From NCBI RefSeq assembly GCF_965222285.1, contig NZ_OZ244942.1, positions 3,519,421-3,583,420 of the forward strand: DNA of 64,000 nt, read 5' to 3'. Both the position numbers and the translations under genes were made by a program. Position 1 is the stretch's first letter; every line of letters begins with the position of its first letter. This DNA comes from Tepidicaulis sp002389665 (GTDB taxonomy: Bacteria > Pseudomonadota > Alphaproteobacteria > Parvibaculales > Parvibaculaceae). Under the pieces are notes generated by a model, which saw nothing but the letters and a program-made list of their open reading frames with translations, had not been told where the DNA came from and searched no databases. Shown piece by piece: positions 1-8,249 of this stretch.

Positions 1-225
1 GAGGCGCTGGCGGCGGCGGCTTTGCAGGACGGGCGTCTCGTGCGGCCCTTCGATCTGATGCTGGAAACGAGCTCCGCTTATTATGTCGTCACCGCGCCTG
101 TCAGCGAGGCCCGCGCCGATGTGAGCGCCTTTTGCGCCTGGCTCCTGGAAGAGGCGCATGGCGGCAAAGCCCCCGTCAACTGGGGCCCCGCCAATAAGGC
201 CCCCGGCAAAGAGAGCGCTGGCTGA
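1..225 (+). CDS. LysR-family transcriptional regulator, C-terminal fragment
   Basis: This reading frame is open from the first base of the window and ends at TGA 223-225, so only about 74 C-terminal residues are seen. The segment GRLVRPF, followed after a short gap by YYVV and then an FCAWLLEEA helix, matches the end of the effector-binding domain of GcvA/LysR-type regulators, in which a strand leads into the last helix of the fold. The DNA-binding domain and target genes lie outside the window. The family is fairly clear from this signature, but the fragment cannot indicate the effector. The alternative is another periplasmic-binding-like regulator with a similar end. Confidence 0.6.
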   Translation, partial: EALAAAALQDGRLVRPFDLMLETSSAYYVVTAPVSEARADVSAFCAWLLEEAHGGKAPVNWGPANKAPGKESAG

Positions 226-477
226 AAAAATTTATGGGTTAAGGCCGCGATTTAAGGAAATCCGCCAATAAGCCCCAATAGACCTATGAAAAAACAGGTT
301 ATTAACCAGTTTTCTTTGCCTTGCCGTAACCGCTTAGGGGCCAAGATGCCATTCGATTAAAATTTGGCGAGTGGCGCAGTGATCCTAACGGCCATCAAAA
401 ACGGGCGGTTCAACCCGGCGCATGACGCGCGCGGGGAGGTGCCCGAGTCCGCGCCCGGCGTAAAGCCGGGAGAGGCC

Positions 478-1953
478 ATGCCGCTCGAAACGGACGGCGC
501 GCCGGATACCGCGCGCCAGCAGGTGCCGCCTTTCTTCGCCAAGATGCTGAATATCGTGGCTGCCGCCGCGCTGATCTCGGTCATCCATCAATCCGTCTTC
601 GTCGCCATGACGGGCCGCGCGGGGCTTTTCGAATATATCGCCGTGCCGCTTTTTGCGGTTTTCGTGGCGCCGACCATCTTCTATTTCACCGTCAGTCCGG
701 CGCGCCACAAACACATTCCCCGGGTCATTTTCTGGCTCTATTGGGGGATCATGGCCTATATCGGCGCGGGCTTCCTCAACTCGCTGAGCCAGGGGCTCGG
801 GACCGATTACGGCATTCACTTTGCCGCCTGGGCGGTGATCGCCTATCTGATCGCGGTGGCGACGCAGCCGGTGCGGCGCGCGCAGATGATGTGCTGGAGT
901 GGCTTTGCCTCGCTTTGCGCCATTTCGGTCTTCTTCCTCGTCTATACCGGCGCGGATATTCTCACCGATCCCTTGACCGTGACCTTCGTCAGCATTCTGG
1001 GCAGCCAGGCGGCGGCGATCTCGGTGCTTTATGTGCTCTCGGTCTTCCGCCAGGAGCAGCTGGCCGACCGCCAGCGCGCGAAAGTCTGGCAGCATGCCTC
1101 CGAAGAAATGATCCGCTATGCCCAGCAGGCCGACCGCGCGCGGCGCGATGCCGAAGAAGCGCGCACCTCGGCGGAAGCGGCGATGCGTATGCGCGACCGC
1201 TTCGTTGCCAATATCAGCCATGAGCTGAGAACGCCGCTCAATGCGATCCTCGGCTTTGCCGAAGTGATCGAGCGGGAAACTTATGGGTCCCATTCCGACG
1301 ACCGCTACGGCGAATATGCCGGCGACATCCGCCGCTCGGGCCGCCACTTGCTCGGCCTCATCAATCAGATCCTCGATTTCTCGCGCATGGAAGCGGGCGA
1401 GATCAATCTGAAGCTCGAAAAAGCCGAGGCCCGTGAAGTCGTTTCCGAAAGCCTGCGCCTGATCGCGCCGCTTGCCGAAGCCAAGCCCGATATTTCGGTG
1501 CAGTTCGAGCCGGGTCCCTCCATTCCGTTGACCACGGATACGCAGGCGCTGCGCCAGATCGTGACGAACCTCGTCTCCAACGCGATCAAGTTCACCGACC
1601 GGGGTTATGTCGATGTGCGCCTGAACGAAGACGGGCCGGACGGGCTGCTGCTCTGCGTCAGCGATACGGGCTGCGGGCTGAGCGAGGATGCGCGCCGGCG
1701 CGTCTTTACCCCGTTCTACCGGGTGGCCCGCCAGGGCAATGATGCGGGCGGCACGGGGCTCGGCCTTGCCATCGTCAAATCGCTGGTCGAAGGGCTGGGC
1801 GGCACGATCGATGTGGAAAGCCAGCCCGGCCGCGGCTCGACATTCAAGATTCGCCTGCCGCGCAGGATGGGCGAGCGCAGGGATTCGCCGATAGCAAGTG
1901 TGCCGGCGGAACCGAGCGAGCCTGTCCCCCAGAACATGATCGTCTATCTTTAA
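478..1953 (+). CDS. Membrane-bound sensor histidine kinase
   Basis: This is a two-component sensor kinase of about 491 residues. The N-terminal 190 residues hold about five or six hydrophobic segments without a recognisable periplasmic domain, followed by a charged coiled-coil linker. The HisKA domain carries NISHELRTPLNAILGF with phospho-acceptor His about residue 248. The ATPase domain shows an N box (TNLVSNAIKF), a G1 box (DTGCGLS) and a G2 box (GTGLGLAIV). There is no receiver domain and no adjacent response regulator, so it is an orphan. I chose ATG 478 because GGGAGAGG lies just upstream; the frame is open back to a TTG at 364 that has no ribosome-binding site. The signal sensed is unknown. 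Confidence 0.85.
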   Translation: MPLETDGAPDTARQQVPPFFAKMLNIVAAAALISVIHQSVFVAMTGRAGLFEYIAVPLFAVFVAPTIFYFTVSPARHKHIPRVIFWLYWGIMAYIGAGFLNSLSQGLGTDYGIHFAAWAVIAYLIAVATQPVRRAQMMCWSGFASLCAISVFFLVYTGADILTDPLTVTFVSILGSQAAAISVLYVLSVFRQEQLADRQRAKVWQHASEEMIRYAQQADRARRDAEEARTSAEAAMRMRDRFVANISHELRTPLNAILGFAEVIERETYGSHSDDRYGEYAGDIRRSGRHLLGLINQILDFSRMEAGEINLKLEKAEAREVVSESLRLIAPLAEAKPDISVQFEPGPSIPLTTDTQALRQIVTNLVSNAIKFTDRGYVDVRLNEDGPDGLLLCVSDTGCGLSEDARRRVFTPFYRVARQGNDAGGTGLGLAIVKSLVEGLGGTIDVESQPGRGSTFKIRLPRRMGERRDSPIASVPAEPSEPVPQNMIVYL

Positions 1954-1976
1954 AGCGCGCTGCAGCGCCCTTCCGC

Positions 1977-2681
1977 TTAGCGCAGGAAGGGCGAAACGCC
2001 GAAGACCATTTCATGGGTCATCAGCACCGCCGCCCAAAGCACCACCGCCGCCAGCGGCCGCCACCAGCCGATTTCGCCGAGCGCGAGTTTCGTGCGCCCG
2101 CTCAGAATCGCTACGAATGGCAGGTTGGAGGTTTGCCCGGCAAACTTGCGCCAGCTCTCCCCCATTTTCTTCGCCCGCTTCCGGTCGATGGAAAACGTGC
2201 CGACGAGCGCGACGGTGAGAAAGGTGCCGAAAAGCGCCTGCGAGGCGCGATCGCCATTCGCTCCCAGATGGAACGCCGCCCAGATGATGACGCTCCAGAG
2301 AAAAGGATGGCGGGTGATGCGCACCATGCCTTGCACGGCATCTTCTTTTTCCGCCGCCGCTTCCCCACCCACGGATGTGGGGTTCGGCGTTAAAAGACCG
2401 GGCACGCCGATGAGAAAAGCCACCAGCAGGATCAACGCGCCCGAATGGGCAAGCCACAGCGGCGCCTGCCAATAGACCGTGTTGTCCGCGCTGACCACAG
2501 CATCGTTGTAGCTCATGGCCAGCCAGACGATGGCGCCGATCGAGGCCAGCGAGAAGAGCGCCATATAGACTTTCTCGCCGATCATATCGGTGATGATCCG
2601 GCGCAGCACGGTGCCGGAAATTACCAGATGCAGCCCCATGAAAAGCGCGGCGGCCAGATAAAGCTCGGTCATATCCTGCAT
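1977..2681 (-). CDS. nnrU: NnrU family membrane protein
   Basis: This protein of 234 residues is mostly hydrophobic, with about six membrane segments. It carries the family signature VRITRHPFLWSVIIWAAFH followed by a conserved GTFSIDRKR stretch, features of NnrU/isoprenylcysteine-methyltransferase-like membrane proteins. NnrU was named as a gene needed for full nitrite/NO reductase expression or activity in Rhodobacter; its biochemical function is not established. The start ATG has a strong GAGGAGG site. The gene lies about 10 kb from the denitrification block at 12.6-22.2 kb and is convergent with the upstream histidine kinase, so it is not co-transcribed with the other nnr/nir/nor genes. 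Family assignment is good; role in denitrification here is inferred. Confidence 0.8.
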   Translation of the reverse strand: MQDMTELYLAAALFMGLHLVISGTVLRRIITDMIGEKVYMALFSLASIGAIVWLAMSYNDAVVSADNTVYWQAPLWLAHSGALILLVAFLIGVPGLLTPNPTSVGGEAAAEKEDAVQGMVRITRHPFLWSVIIWAAFHLGANGDRASQALFGTFLTVALVGTFSIDRKRAKKMGESWRKFAGQTSNLPFVAILSGRTKLALGEIGWWRPLAAVVLWAAVLMTHEMVFGVSPFLR

Positions 2682-2864
2682 GAAAGGTCCTCCTCATCCC
2701 CTCGCCCGGCCTTGATCCTCTTCGGCTTTCGGTGCGAATCCGCCGGGTCCGGATCATTCTTCGGGCTGAGGGGCGGGAATTCAAGTCACGGCTTTGCCCA
2801 TCCCCGCGCAGGCGGGTGTGCAATTGTGCGTCAGACCGGTGGCAGCGAGGCGTTCGGGACTGCC

Positions 2865-3521
2865 TCAGGCGGAAAGCGCGAGGCCTTTTTTGAGGTATTT
2901 GCGGCCCTGTTTCGTGGCAATGCCGGTCAGGATGAAGCGGATCAGCTCGCCCGCCCGTTCCGGCCGCCCGCTGCCGGAGCCCGAGCGCCAGGCAAGGCGC
3001 ACCGCCCCGTGCAGGGCGGATTGGACGCCGAAAAGCAGCAAATCGTCGGAGCGCGGCTCAATGAGATCAGTGCTGACCCCGGCGCGCAAGATGGCGAGCA
3101 GCCGGTCGCGCAATTGCTGCTCGATCATGCCCCAATCGGCGCGCATGGGTACGGGCAAGCGGCGGCGGAAACTGACCCGCCCGCAATATTGCATGAGATT
3201 ACGCTCTTCGGGCGGCAGGTCCGCAAGTTGCCAGAAGGCGGCGATATAAGCGGCAAGCTGATCGAGCGGCGGCGCGGCATCGTCGATCGCCTCGATCCGC
3301 GCCAGAAGGCGCCGGTCGATCTCCATGGCAAGGCGCGCATAAAGCTCGTCCTTGCTCGTCACATGCTTATAGACCGTGCCCTTGCCGATCTGTGCTTTCG
3401 CCGCGATCTCGTCGATCGTCACGAGTTCCCAGTCCTCGCGCTGAAAAAGCGCGCGCGCGGCGGTGAGAATAGCGATCTCGCGTTCCTCGAAAAGCGGACG
3501 GGCAGGGGCGGTGCGTTCCAT
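2865..3521 (-). CDS. TetR/AcrR family transcriptional regulator
   Basis: The protein has 218 residues, the usual TetR length. Residues about 15-60 form the helix-turn-helix domain: ILTAARALF, then VTIDEIAAKAQIGKGTVYKH, with the typical KGTVY recognition helix. The C-terminal helical ligand domain is divergent, and the ligand cannot be predicted. It is transcribed away from grpE and stands alone between nnrU and grpE on the same strand, with a gap of about 180 bases to nnrU. Autoregulation is likely for the family, but I see no clear palindrome before the start. Confidence 0.85.
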   Translation of the reverse strand: MERTAPARPLFEEREIAILTAARALFQREDWELVTIDEIAAKAQIGKGTVYKHVTSKDELYARLAMEIDRRLLARIEAIDDAAPPLDQLAAYIAAFWQLADLPPEERNLMQYCGRVSFRRRLPVPMRADWGMIEQQLRDRLLAILRAGVSTDLIEPRSDDLLLFGVQSALHGAVRLAWRSGSGSGRPERAGELIRFILTGIATKQGRKYLKKGLALSA

Positions 3522-3640
3522 AGGGACCTCGCGCAGGACAGATGATAGTGACCAAGGGTCACTCGCGGGGTCCTTTCCTAGCTTGCTTCTATGTCACCTT
3601 GATGACGCTGCCGGGAGAATGGCCGGTAAGGCGGGCCGGC

Positions 3641-4294
3641 TTAGACCGTCGTGTCGACCTTGCCGCCGGCGCCGCCGCCATTGCCGCCTGCCTCGCCCTT
3701 GGCAAGGCCGACGCGGGCAGCGCGCAAAAGCCGGTCGCCGATCATGTAGCCGGTCTCCACCACCTGCACGATGGCGCCGTTCGGCAGGCCCGTATTCGGG
3801 ATCTCGAACATGGCTTCATGGAAGTTGGCGTCGAACTTGTCGCCGGGCTCCGGCGCGATGGGCTTGATGCCATGGCGCTCGAAGGCCGAGTGCAGCGCGC
3901 GCTCGGTCATTTCCACGCCTTCGATGATCGCGCTGGCATTGGCGCGTTCTTCTTCGGGCACCGCATCGATGGCGCGGCGCAGATTGTCGGCAACGGACAG
4001 GACGTCGCGGGCAAAGCTGGCAGCCCCGTAACGGGCGGCGTCCTGCTTCTCGCGCTCGGCGCGGCGGCGCGTGTTTTCAAGCTCGGCGGCAAGGCGCAAA
4101 AGCCGGTCCTTGGTTTCGGCAAGCTCGGCCTCGAGCGCGTCTTTGCCGCCCTCGTCGCCTTCCAGAATGGAGGGGTCCTCATTGACGGCAGCCGCCGCCT
4201 CCGCGCCCATCTGGGCACCGGCGTCCGGCGCGCTTTCGCCGTTTTCCTGCGGCGTGTCGTCAGACGGGGTCTTGGCCGGTTTTTCCTCACTCAT
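3641..4294 (-). CDS. grpE: Nucleotide exchange factor GrpE
   Basis: GrpE drives ADP release from DnaK in the cytoplasmic chaperone cycle. The 217-residue protein has an acidic, alanine-rich N-terminus, a long helix (LAETKDRLLRLAAELENTRR) that forms the dimer, and the C-terminal beta domain with GDKFDANFHEAMFEI and the VVETGYMIGDRLLRAARVGLA motif typical of the family. It lies 110 bases downstream of hrcA on the same strand, the usual hrcA-grpE heat-shock arrangement in alphaproteobacteria, so joint transcription from the hrcA promoter is likely. dnaK/dnaJ are not in the window. Confidence 0.96.
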   Translation of the reverse strand: MSEEKPAKTPSDDTPQENGESAPDAGAQMGAEAAAAVNEDPSILEGDEGGKDALEAELAETKDRLLRLAAELENTRRRAEREKQDAARYGAASFARDVLSVADNLRRAIDAVPEEERANASAIIEGVEMTERALHSAFERHGIKPIAPEPGDKFDANFHEAMFEIPNTGLPNGAIVQVVETGYMIGDRLLRAARVGLAKGEAGGNGGGAGGKVDTTV

Positions 4295-4404
4295 GGGCTT
4301 TAAAGCGTCCTGTTCTTAACGGTTCGAAACGTGTCCGGTGAAAGACGGGCAAGAGATGCGCTTCCTCACCGCCCGTGTCAAGGCATGGGCCTGCCACGCG
4401 CCTT

Positions 4405-5496
4405 TCAGCTTAAGGGTCCGCGGCTGAGCAGGCGGCTGACGACACCGGCCGTATAATCGACCATGGGGATGATGCGCGCGTAATTGAGCCGCGTCGGGCC
4501 GATGACGCCGATTACCCCGACGATTTGCCGGTCCTGATCGCGGAACGGTTTGACGACGACGGAAGAGCCGGAAAGGCCGAAGAGTTTCGTTTCCGAGCCG
4601 ATGAAAAGTTTCACCCCTTCCGCTTCCTCGGCAAGGCCGAGAAGCTGCACGACATCGGTCTTGTTTTCTAGTTCCTCGAAGAGGAGCCGCACACGTTCGA
4701 GATCCTCCATCGCGGTGACATCATCGAGAAGGCGCGACTGGCCGGTGACGATAAGCGAGCGGGAGAGCAGCGCATCGGGCCCCGACGCCGGTGCGCCCGC
4801 GCCCGACCAGGTGGCAAAGCCTTCTTCGACGATGCGGCTCGTCAGTTCCGAAATCTCCCGCCGGGTCTGCTCGATCTCCGCTTGCAGGCGGCGGCGCGCA
4901 TCGGCAACGGAAAGGCCGCGCAATTTGGCATTGAGGAAATTCGTCGCTTCCTGCAGCGCGGAAGGCGGCAGGCCCTGGGGCAGATCGATGACGCGGTTTT
5001 CCACCGACCCGTCTTCGGTGACCATGACGACCAGCGCGCGGCGCGCATCCATGGGCACGAATTCGACATGCTTGAGGCGGGATTCGGTTTTGGGCGCAAG
5101 CACGAGCCCGGCGCAGCGCGAGAGGCCCGAAAGCAGCATCGAAGCTTCGCGCAATGCATCTTCCACGCTGCCCGCGCCCTGATTGGACTGAGTGATCTGG
5201 GTTTCGATCTGGCTTTGCTCGTCCTCGGAGAGAATGCCGACCTGCAGGAGCCCGTCGACGAACATGCGAAGCCCCGCATCGGTCGGAATGCGCCCGGCGC
5301 TGGTATGCGGGGAAAAGAGCAGGCCGAGGGATTCCAGATCCGACATCACATTGCGGATCGAGGCGGCGGACAGATCGACGCCGAGATGGCGCGAGAGATA
5401 GCGCGAGCCCACGGGCTCGCCCGTCTCCAGATAGGTTTCCACAATCCCGCGGAAAATCTCGCGGGAGCGGTCGTTTATGTCCTTGATGGCAACCAT
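4405..5496 (-). CDS. hrcA: Heat-inducible transcription repressor HrcA
   Basis: HrcA represses chaperone operons by binding CIRCE elements. The 363-residue protein shows the N-terminal winged helix with SREIFRGIVETYLETGEPVG, then SAASIRNVMSDLE and the SPHTSAGRIPTDAG motif, and the C-terminal HrcA domain ending in VDYTAGVVSRLLS. ATG 5496 is chosen because AAGGAAG lies eight bases upstream; a TTG seven codons earlier is less likely. It is the first gene of an hrcA-grpE unit and is divergent from rph. I did not find a CIRCE sequence (TTAGCACTC-N9-GAGTGCTAA) anywhere in the divergent region. Confidence 0.96.
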   Translation of the reverse strand: MVAIKDINDRSREIFRGIVETYLETGEPVGSRYLSRHLGVDLSAASIRNVMSDLESLGLLFSPHTSAGRIPTDAGLRMFVDGLLQVGILSEDEQSQIETQITQSNQGAGSVEDALREASMLLSGLSRCAGLVLAPKTESRLKHVEFVPMDARRALVVMVTEDGSVENRVIDLPQGLPPSALQEATNFLNAKLRGLSVADARRRLQAEIEQTRREISELTSRIVEEGFATWSGAGAPASGPDALLSRSLIVTGQSRLLDDVTAMEDLERVRLLFEELENKTDVVQLLGLAEEAEGVKLFIGSETKLFGLSGSSVVVKPFRDQDRQIVGVIGVIGPTRLNYARIIPMVDYTAGVVSRLLSRGPLS

Positions 5497-5561
5497 CGCG
5501 GCGCGCGCTTCCTTCAAAACGGCCCCCGGAAAAGGCGGAAGGCCTTGATCTGACGGCTAAA

Positions 5562-5590
5562 AATCTAGGCAGCCCGTGGGGCTGCGTCAA
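5562..5590 (-). promoter_or_regulatory. Putative hrcA-grpE promoter with palindromic spacer
   Basis: On the minus strand there is TTGACG, a 17-base spacer and TAGATT, a good sigma70-like spacing; the CCTAGATTT context also resembles the -10 of alphaproteobacterial RpoH promoters. The spacer region is an inverted repeat, GCAGCCC-CAC-GGGCTGC (5569-5585), and its first base pair overlaps the -35 element. The promoter is 66 bases upstream of the hrcA start. Sequence match only; the transcription start is not known. Confidence 0.45.
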
Positions 5591-5688
5591 TTGCCCTGCC
5601 CTTATGCGTGCGCTCCTGCTTGACACATAAGCCCGCGCCCGGTCTTGTGCGCCCCTTAAAGTCTCACATCTTGAAAGCAGGAGATGCC

Positions 5689-6408
5689 ATGCGTCCGTCC
5701 GGCCGTGCCCCCCATGAAATGCGCCCCGTTATTCTCGAGCCGGGCTATGCGAAAAAAGCCGAAGGCTCCTGTTTCGTGCGCTTCGGCGACACGCATGTGC
5801 TGTGCACCGCAAGCCTTGAGGAGCGCACGCCGCCTTGGCTGAAAGGCCAGGGCAAGGGCTGGGTGACGGCGGAATACGGCATGCTGCCCCGCTCCACCAA
5901 TGAGCGCATGCGCCGGGAAGCCTCGGCGGGCAAGCAGTCGGGCCGCACCCAGGAAATCCAGCGCCTGATCGGGCGGTCCTTGCGCGCGGTGGTGGATATG
6001 AAGGCGCTGGGCGAGCGGCAGATCACGGTGGACTGCGACGTCATTCAGGCCGATGGCGGCACGCGCACGGCCTCCGTCACCGGCGGCTGGGTGGCGCTGC
6101 AGCAATGCGTCGCCTGGATGATGGAGCGCGGCATGCTCACCGCCTCGCCGATCAAAGACAATGTGGCGGCGATTTCCTGCGGCATTTATGAAGGCACGCC
6201 GGTCTGCGATCTGGATTACGCCGAAGATTCCACCGCCGACACGGATGCGAATTTCGTCATGACCGGCACGGGCGGCATCGTGGAAATCCAGGGCACGGCG
6301 GAAGGCGAGCCGTTCTCTCAGGACGAACTTTCCGCGCTGATGGGCCTTGCCAAGGATTCCATTGCCGATCTCGTGCGCCTGCAGAACGAGGCCGCCGGGC
6401 TGAAGTAA
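5689..6408 (+). CDS. rph: Ribonuclease PH
   Basis: RNase PH trims the 3' ends of tRNA precursors by phosphorolysis. The 239-residue product has the usual length and the motifs MRPSGRAPHEMRPV at the N-terminus, AEYGMLPRSTNER, RTQEIQRLIGRSLRAVVD (phosphate/RNA-binding arginines) and DCDVIQADGGTRTASVTGG (active-site aspartates). The start at 5689 follows an AGGAG site; the frame is open 27 codons upstream without support. It is divergent from hrcA and followed 41 bases later by rdgB, a common alphaproteobacterial order. Confidence 0.97.
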   Translation: MRPSGRAPHEMRPVILEPGYAKKAEGSCFVRFGDTHVLCTASLEERTPPWLKGQGKGWVTAEYGMLPRSTNERMRREASAGKQSGRTQEIQRLIGRSLRAVVDMKALGERQITVDCDVIQADGGTRTASVTGGWVALQQCVAWMMERGMLTASPIKDNVAAISCGIYEGTPVCDLDYAEDSTADTDANFVMTGTGGIVEIQGTAEGEPFSQDELSALMGLAKDSIADLVRLQNEAAGLK

Positions 6409-6449
6409 GCGGGCTTGCCTCAAGGAGCGGACCCTTTAAAGGAGCAACT

Positions 6450-7064
6450 ATGAGCGCGCGTCTTTTCACCGACCCGAAGCTTGTCGTGGCGAGCCACAAT
6501 CAAGGCAAGGTGCGGGAGATTGGGGAATTGCTCTCTCCTTTCGGTATCGAAACGGTATCGGCGGGCGATCTCGGCCTGCCGGAACCGGAAGAAACGGGCG
6601 CCACATTCCGCGAAAATGCCGAGCTCAAAGCCCGCGCCGCCGCTGATGCCTCCGGCCTGCCGGCGCTGGCCGATGATAGCGGCCTGGCCGTCCATGCGCT
6701 GGGCGGCGATCCCGGCATTTATTCGGCCCGCTGGGCGGGGCCGGAAAAAGACTTCCGCCTTGCCATGGAAAAGGTCGAGCGCGCGCTGGCCGAAAAGGGG
6801 GCAAGCGACCGCAGCGCGCATTTCGTCTGCGGGCTCGCGCTTGCCTGGCCGGACGGGCATGTGGAGTATTTCGAAGGCCGCGTCGATGGCCAGCTTGTCT
6901 GGCCGCCGCGCGGGGAAAAAGGCTTCGGCTACGATCCGGTCTTTCAGCCCGAGGGTCATGAGATTACCTTCGGGGAGATGGACCCGGCGCGCAAACACGC
7001 CATGTCGCACCGGGCCGATGCTTTCAAGCAATTGACGGATGCCTGCTTTGCCGCTGGACGATAG
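6450..7064 (+). CDS. rdgB: dITP/XTP pyrophosphatase (RdgB/HAM1)
   Basis: This enzyme hydrolyses non-canonical purine triphosphates (ITP, dITP, XTP) to monophosphates and so cleans the nucleotide pool. The 204-residue protein carries the family signature SHNQGK near residue 15, the metal-binding LADDSGLAVHALGG loop followed by SARWAG, the FGYDPVF motif, and the terminal SHRADAF. It follows rph in the same direction and its last 26 bases overlap the start of hemW in another frame, which points to translational coupling. Confidence 0.96.
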   Translation: MSARLFTDPKLVVASHNQGKVREIGELLSPFGIETVSAGDLGLPEPEETGATFRENAELKARAAADASGLPALADDSGLAVHALGGDPGIYSARWAGPEKDFRLAMEKVERALAEKGASDRSAHFVCGLALAWPDGHVEYFEGRVDGQLVWPPRGEKGFGYDPVFQPEGHEITFGEMDPARKHAMSHRADAFKQLTDACFAAGR

Positions 7065-8232
7065 CGCCCGCGCCGCCTCTTCTCCCGCCGAAACCGAAGG
7101 CGGTTTCGGGGTCTATATCCATTGGCCTTTCTGCCTGTCGAAATGCCCCTATTGCGACTTCAACAGCCATGTCATGCGGGACGTGCCGGAAGAGGCCTAT
7201 GTCGATGCTATCATCCGTGAGCTGACATATTTCCGCGCGCTTTCCGGGCCGCGCACGCTTACCTCGCTTTTCTTCGGCGGCGGCACGCCCTCTCTGATGA
7301 CGCCGCAGACGGTCACAAAGCTCATCGATGCGGTGGCTGGGCTCTGGCACATGCCCCAGGGAACGGAAATTTCCATGGAGGCCAATCCGACCAGCGTCGA
7401 AACGGCCTATCTGAAAGGCTATAAGGGCGGCGGCGTGAACCGCATCTCGCTCGGCGTGCAGGCGCTGAGCGACGATGATTTGCGCTTTCTCGGGCGGCTT
7501 CATTCGGTGGGCGAGGCGCTTCAGGCGGTCAAACTCGCGCGCGGTGTTTTCGAGCGCGTCTCCTTCGATCTCATCTATGCAAGGCCCGCGCAAACACCGG
7601 CCGCCTGGCGGCGCGAGCTTGAAGAAGCCATCTCTTATGCTGCCGATCATCTCTCGCTTTATCAGCTCACCATCGAGCCCGGCACGGCTTTCGAAAAACT
7701 CTTTAAGGCAGGCTCGCTCCTGCCCCCCAGCGCGGATGATGCGGCGACGCTTTATGAGGTGACACAAGAGGTGTGCGCCAAGGCGGGTTTCGGGGCGTAT
7801 GAAGTCTCCAACCACGCAAAGCCCGGCGCCGAATGCCGGCACAATCTCGTTTACTGGCGCTACGGCGATTATGTGGGCGCGGGCCCCGGCGCGCATGGGC
7901 GGCTCAGTGTTGAGGGCAAAAAGATCGCGACGGAAACCGAGCGCCTGCCCTCCCGCTGGCAGGCAGAAGTAATGCGCGCGGGCCATGGCCTGACGCGCAT
8001 GGAAGAAATCGCATCCGCCGAGCAGGGCGATGAACTGATGATGATGGGCCTCAGGCTTTCCGAAGGCGTGCCGCTTGCCCGTTATGAAAAGCTCAGCAGA
8101 CGGACCATTGAAGAAAAACGCCTCTTGCTGCTTGAAAAAGACGGGCTCATCATCCGGCGCGGCGGCCAGCTTTATGCCACGGCGCGCGGGCGCCTGGTGC
8201 TCGACAAGCTGCTCGGCGAATTGCTCGTTTGA
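7039..8232 (+). CDS. hemW: Radical SAM family heme chaperone HemW
   Basis: The 397-residue protein has the radical-SAM cluster motif CLSKCPYC (Cys32, Cys36, Cys39) followed by GGGTP at 80-84, and a C-terminal HemN_C-like domain. HemW binds heme and is thought to deliver it to respiratory enzymes; it is often mis-annotated as coproporphyrinogen III oxidase. HemW lacks the extra N-terminal Cys of true HemN, as here (CxxxCxxC with no fourth Cys in the next two residues). It is the third gene of the rph-rdgB-hemW run and is convergent with the lipoprotein gene at 8250, leaving 17 bases between stops. Confidence 0.92.
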   Translation: MPALPLDDSARAASSPAETEGGFGVYIHWPFCLSKCPYCDFNSHVMRDVPEEAYVDAIIRELTYFRALSGPRTLTSLFFGGGTPSLMTPQTVTKLIDAVAGLWHMPQGTEISMEANPTSVETAYLKGYKGGGVNRISLGVQALSDDDLRFLGRLHSVGEALQAVKLARGVFERVSFDLIYARPAQTPAAWRRELEEAISYAADHLSLYQLTIEPGTAFEKLFKAGSLLPPSADDAATLYEVTQEVCAKAGFGAYEVSNHAKPGAECRHNLVYWRYGDYVGAGPGAHGRLSVEGKKIATETERLPSRWQAEVMRAGHGLTRMEEIASAEQGDELMMMGLRLSEGVPLARYEKLSRRTIEEKRLLLLEKDGLIIRRGGQLYATARGRLVLDKLLGELLV

Positions 8233-8249
8233 GGCTCAAGACCCCGCCG

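Noticed and set aside
5497..5688. CIRCE element for HrcA autoregulation
   Set aside because: No TTAGCACTC-N9-GAGTGCTAA or close variant is present in the divergent region; only the promoter spacer palindrome is seen.
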